Shown here piece after piece: positions 60,039 through 64,000 of a DNA stretch of 64,000 nt. This stretch comes from Actinobacillus lignieresii (lineage in GTDB: Bacteria > Pseudomonadota > Gammaproteobacteria > Enterobacterales > Pasteurellaceae): NCBI RefSeq assembly GCF_900444945.1, contig NZ_UFRM01000001.1:1461001-1525000 (forward strand), given 5' to 3'. The notes under the pieces were generated by a model. It did no database searches and was not told the origin of the DNA. It saw only the letters and a program-made list of their open reading frames with translations. Each line of letters starts with the position of its first letter. Position 1 is the first letter of the stretch. The position numbers and the translations under genes are program-made.

Positions 60039-60670
60039 AGTTTAAACTGATCCAAAGATAAGATTTTAACTTTATGACTTTCCGCCGCTTGATGACTGGT
60101 AAAAATAACCATTCCGCCATTTTCGCAATGCTTTTCAATATGGACGATTAAATCGGAAACTCCTTTCTTATCAATAGCGGTAAAAGGCTCGTCTAAAATC
60201 CAAAGCTTTTGCTTTGTCAGCCATAATTTCGCTAAAGCGACCCGGCGTTGCTGACCGGCGGAAAGATACGAACAAGCAAGCTCTTCTCTTCCGATTAAAC
60301 CGACCTTATCTAAGGCATACCATAACGCTTCGTCATCAAGCGCTAATCCTTGGATTTTTTGATAAAAACGTAAATTTTCCCAAGGAGAAAGCTCCGGTTT
60401 AACCCCTGCATGATGCGCCAAATAAAATAATTCCGAATAATATTCATCACGTTGTTTTTGAACAGGAATATCATTCCATAAAACATATCCTTCGGCAGGC
60501 ATCGCAAGCCCCGCAAGAATACGTAATAAGCTGGTTTTGCCTATACCGTTATGACCTTCAATTTGTACCCATTCACCGGATGTAACAGAAAAGTTACAAT
60601 TTTCAAATAAACGATTTTCACCTCGCTCGCAAGCAAGATTAGTAATGGTTAATTGATTAGTATGTGTCAT
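60035..60670 (-). CDS. ccmA: haem exporter ATP-binding protein CcmA
   Basis: CcmA is the ATPase of CcmAB. The 211 residues show GHNGIGKTSLLR, LSAGQQRRVALAKLW and WILDEPFTAIDKKG. I chose the ATG at 60670 (MTHTNQLTI); an earlier in-frame ATG adds ten hydrophobic residues out of keeping with the family. First gene of ccmABCDEF. Confidence 0.93.
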   Translation of the reverse strand: MTHTNQLTITNLACERGENRLFENCNFSVTSGEWVQIEGHNGIGKTSLLRILAGLAMPAEGYVLWNDIPVQKQRDEYYSELFYLAHHAGVKPELSPWENLRFYQKIQGLALDDEALWYALDKVGLIGREELACSYLSAGQQRRVALAKLWLTKQKLWILDEPFTAIDKKGVSDLIVHIEKHCENGGMVIFTSHQAAESHKVKILSLDQFKL

Positions 60671-60737
60671 AACAATGAATAATAAGAAACAGATAGGCAA
60701 AGTTTAACATAAGAGGGAGATTTAACGTAGCCATATC

Positions 60738-60757
60738 ATTACCTCTTTAGAGGTAAT
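60738..60757. promoter_or_regulatory. perfect 20-base palindrome upstream of ccmA
   Basis: Arms ATTACCTCT and AGAGGTAAT with two bases between. The gap is too short for a stable RNA loop, so a protein-binding operator for the ccm promoter is more likely. The regulator is unknown. Confidence 0.5.
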
Positions 60758-60810
60758 AAGCGGTTAAATTTAACAAATTTTTTGCAAATTTTGACAGGAA
60801 TCAAACCGCT

Positions 60811-61527
60811 TTACAAACCGAGAATTTCTTTCACAAAAGGAACCGTCAATTTGCGTTGAGCTTGCAAAGAGGCACGGTCTAAACGGTCCAACTCCGTTGA
60901 TAATGTTTGTAAATCCCGATCCAAACGTTTTAGCAAAAAATTGGCAACTTCATCGGAAAGTTCCATTCCCTTTTGATAAGCATTTCGTTGCAAAATGATA
61001 CGCTTTTGATCATCACTTAAATCGTTTAGCTGGTAAACCTCACCCCAAGTCAGACGAGAACGAAGATCCGGTAAATTGATCTGCAATTGATGAGGAGGAC
61101 AGTCCGCACTAATCAATAACAACGTTTTATGCCCATTACCAAATAAACTTTGCTGCTCACGAATCAAATTAAAAAGATTAAAGATAGCCAGTTCCCATTC
61201 TTCATTACCTGCGACAATCTGAATATCATCCAAACAAATCACATCTAATTGTTCGGCGTTATCCAAAACCATAGGCGAAAAGTATTGTGATTTTTCTAAA
61301 GGAATATAGCTGGAAGTTTGTTGATTCAGTAAATAATGATTACTTACCGCTTTTAAGAGATGACTTTTACCACTACTTTTTCCACCCCAAATATAAAAGA
61401 ACGGCTGTTGTACATCGATAAAATTTTGACGTAACGAATCTAGCAGTACAAGACTGTTTTCCGCATAAAAATTATCGAAAGTTTCATCATCAACTTGATG
61501 AATGGGTAATGGTAATTGCAAAGAAAT
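60811..61527 (-). CDS. hda: DnaA regulatory inactivator Hda, non-AUG start
   Basis: Hda works with the sliding clamp to stimulate ATP hydrolysis by DnaA and stop re-initiation. It has the clamp-binding start QLPLP, Walker A GGKSSGKSHLL, Walker B VICLDDIQ, and sensor LISADCPPHQLQINLPDLRSRLTWG. No ATG or GTG lies near the expected start. A TTG at 61551 would add residues but has no ribosome site; ATT at 61527 lies eight bases after AGGA and gives 238 residues, close to E. coli Hda (233), which itself starts at CUG. I favour ATT. Confidence 0.88.
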   Translation of the reverse strand: MSLQLPLPIHQVDDETFDNFYAENSLVLLDSLRQNFIDVQQPFFYIWGGKSSGKSHLLKAVSNHYLLNQQTSSYIPLEKSQYFSPMVLDNAEQLDVICLDDIQIVAGNEEWELAIFNLFNLIREQQSLFGNGHKTLLLISADCPPHQLQINLPDLRSRLTWGEVYQLNDLSDDQKRIILQRNAYQKGMELSDEVANFLLKRLDRDLQTLSTELDRLDRASLQAQRKLTVPFVKEILGL

Positions 61528-61689
61528 ATTTTCAGTCCTATAAAAATTCAATAATTTTAAAAGAATAACGGAAAAGAATGATTTTGAGAAGTAGAAAAAG
61601 AAAATATATTGTTTTAACTTTCAAATACCTTCCAACTAAAAAAGCAGTCAAAAGCAAATTTCTTTTGTCTTTAAAAGCTAAAAAGCCAA

Positions 61690-61727
61690 AAGCAAAAACC
61701 CTGTCGTTATCGCTAACCACAGGGTTT
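61690..61727 (-). terminator. terminator of the rRNA operon
   Basis: On the minus strand AAACCCTGT pairs with ACAGGGTTT, followed by a T-rich run. It lies 33 bases after 5S rRNA. Confidence 0.85.
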
Positions 61728-61759
61728 CTTGCTTCGTTTTCGCTTTCGCGCTAAATTCA

Positions 61760-61875
61760 ATCCGGCGATGCCCTACTCTCACATGGGGAAACCCCACACT
61801 ACCATCGGCGTTACTGCGTTTTACTTCTGAGTTCGGAATGGATTCAGGTAGAGCCACAGCACTCTGGTCGCCAGA
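61760..61875 (-). rRNA. rrf: 5S ribosomal RNA
   Basis: The minus strand holds conserved CCGAACTCAGAAGT and GATGGTAGTGTGGGG segments and closing ends CTGGCGA / TCGCCGG. Ends are approximate to a few bases. Confidence 0.92.
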
Positions 61876-61977
61876 ATATTCTGTTGATGTCTTTTGTCTT
61901 CTTTGTCTTTGTTCTTTCTTCTTAAATTCGAAACAAGCTGCTACTGAGTGTAGCGCTCAAAAACACTTGAGCGTTGT

Positions 61978-64000
<2,023 letters not shown>

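Noticed and set aside
61538..61720. 60-residue frame between hda and 5S rRNA
   Set aside because: It covers the rRNA terminator and an AT-rich spacer and shows no ribosome site or family features.

Overview
The window comes from a Pasteurellaceae chromosome, most probably Actinobacillus pleuropneumoniae or a very close relative. The grounds are: a moderately AT-rich genome; dozens of copies of the Apl-type DNA uptake signal core (ACAAGCGGTC and its complement), many as inverted pairs at gene ends; Pasteurellaceae-type gene neighbourhoods (artPIQM, ftsYEX-rsmD, lpoA-yraN-diaA-dolP, ptsHI-crr); and a complete group of hydrogenase-2 genes, which A. pleuropneumoniae has and Haemophilus influenzae lacks.

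Layout. 1-2300: the end of arcC, its terminator, and a 1.4 kb IS3/IS150-type insertion sequence with a nonsense codon in orfB. 2300-9200: sugar PTS permease scrA with two LacI-type operators, thiamine permease and ATPase genes thiPQ without thiB, and ptsH-ptsI-crr. 9300-13200: miaB and uvrD. 13350-25700: the hydrogenase region, hypBDE, divergent hypF, hybOABCDE-hypC, convergent hypA, with three FNR-like boxes. 25830-26460: six tRNA genes (3 Gly-GCC, 3 Leu-TAA). 26600-41000: mfd, pepN, plsY (shortened by a late nonsense codon), folB, cdd, ftsX/ftsE/ftsY, rsmD, a DUF440 DNA-mimic gene, a flavin reductase, tehB. 41100-44000: artPIQM behind a double ARG box. 44100-53300: PEBP-family gene, yrbG, a HigB/HigA-like toxin-antitoxin pair, dsbD, epmC, rsmI, lpoA-yraN-diaA-dolP. 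53300-61550: a 45-residue basic protein gene, mltF, three tRNAs (Ser-GCT, two Arg-ACG), ccmABCDEF, and hda with no AUG start. 61690-64000: the end of an rRNA operon on the minus strand (terminator, 5S, partial 23S).

How it works together. ScrA is an IIBC protein without its own IIA domain, so it should depend on EIIA-Glc (crr) and on PtsH/PtsI, all encoded 3-6 kb away. The hyp genes build the NiFe centre of HybC, HybD trims it, and HybO/HybA/HybB carry electrons to quinone. FNR-like boxes at about -41.5 of plausible promoters suggest that all three hydrogenase transcripts are switched on without oxygen. The Ccm proteins attach haem to periplasmic c-type cytochromes used in the same kind of respiration, and DsbD supplies reductant for that step.

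Most of the window is ordinary core genome. I did not find a clearly new multi-gene system. The best leads are an IS sitting in the loop of a split terminator, the coordinated FNR boxes, a terminator-like hairpin between a stringent-type promoter and a tRNA array, the small basic gene after mltF, and the non-AUG start of hda.
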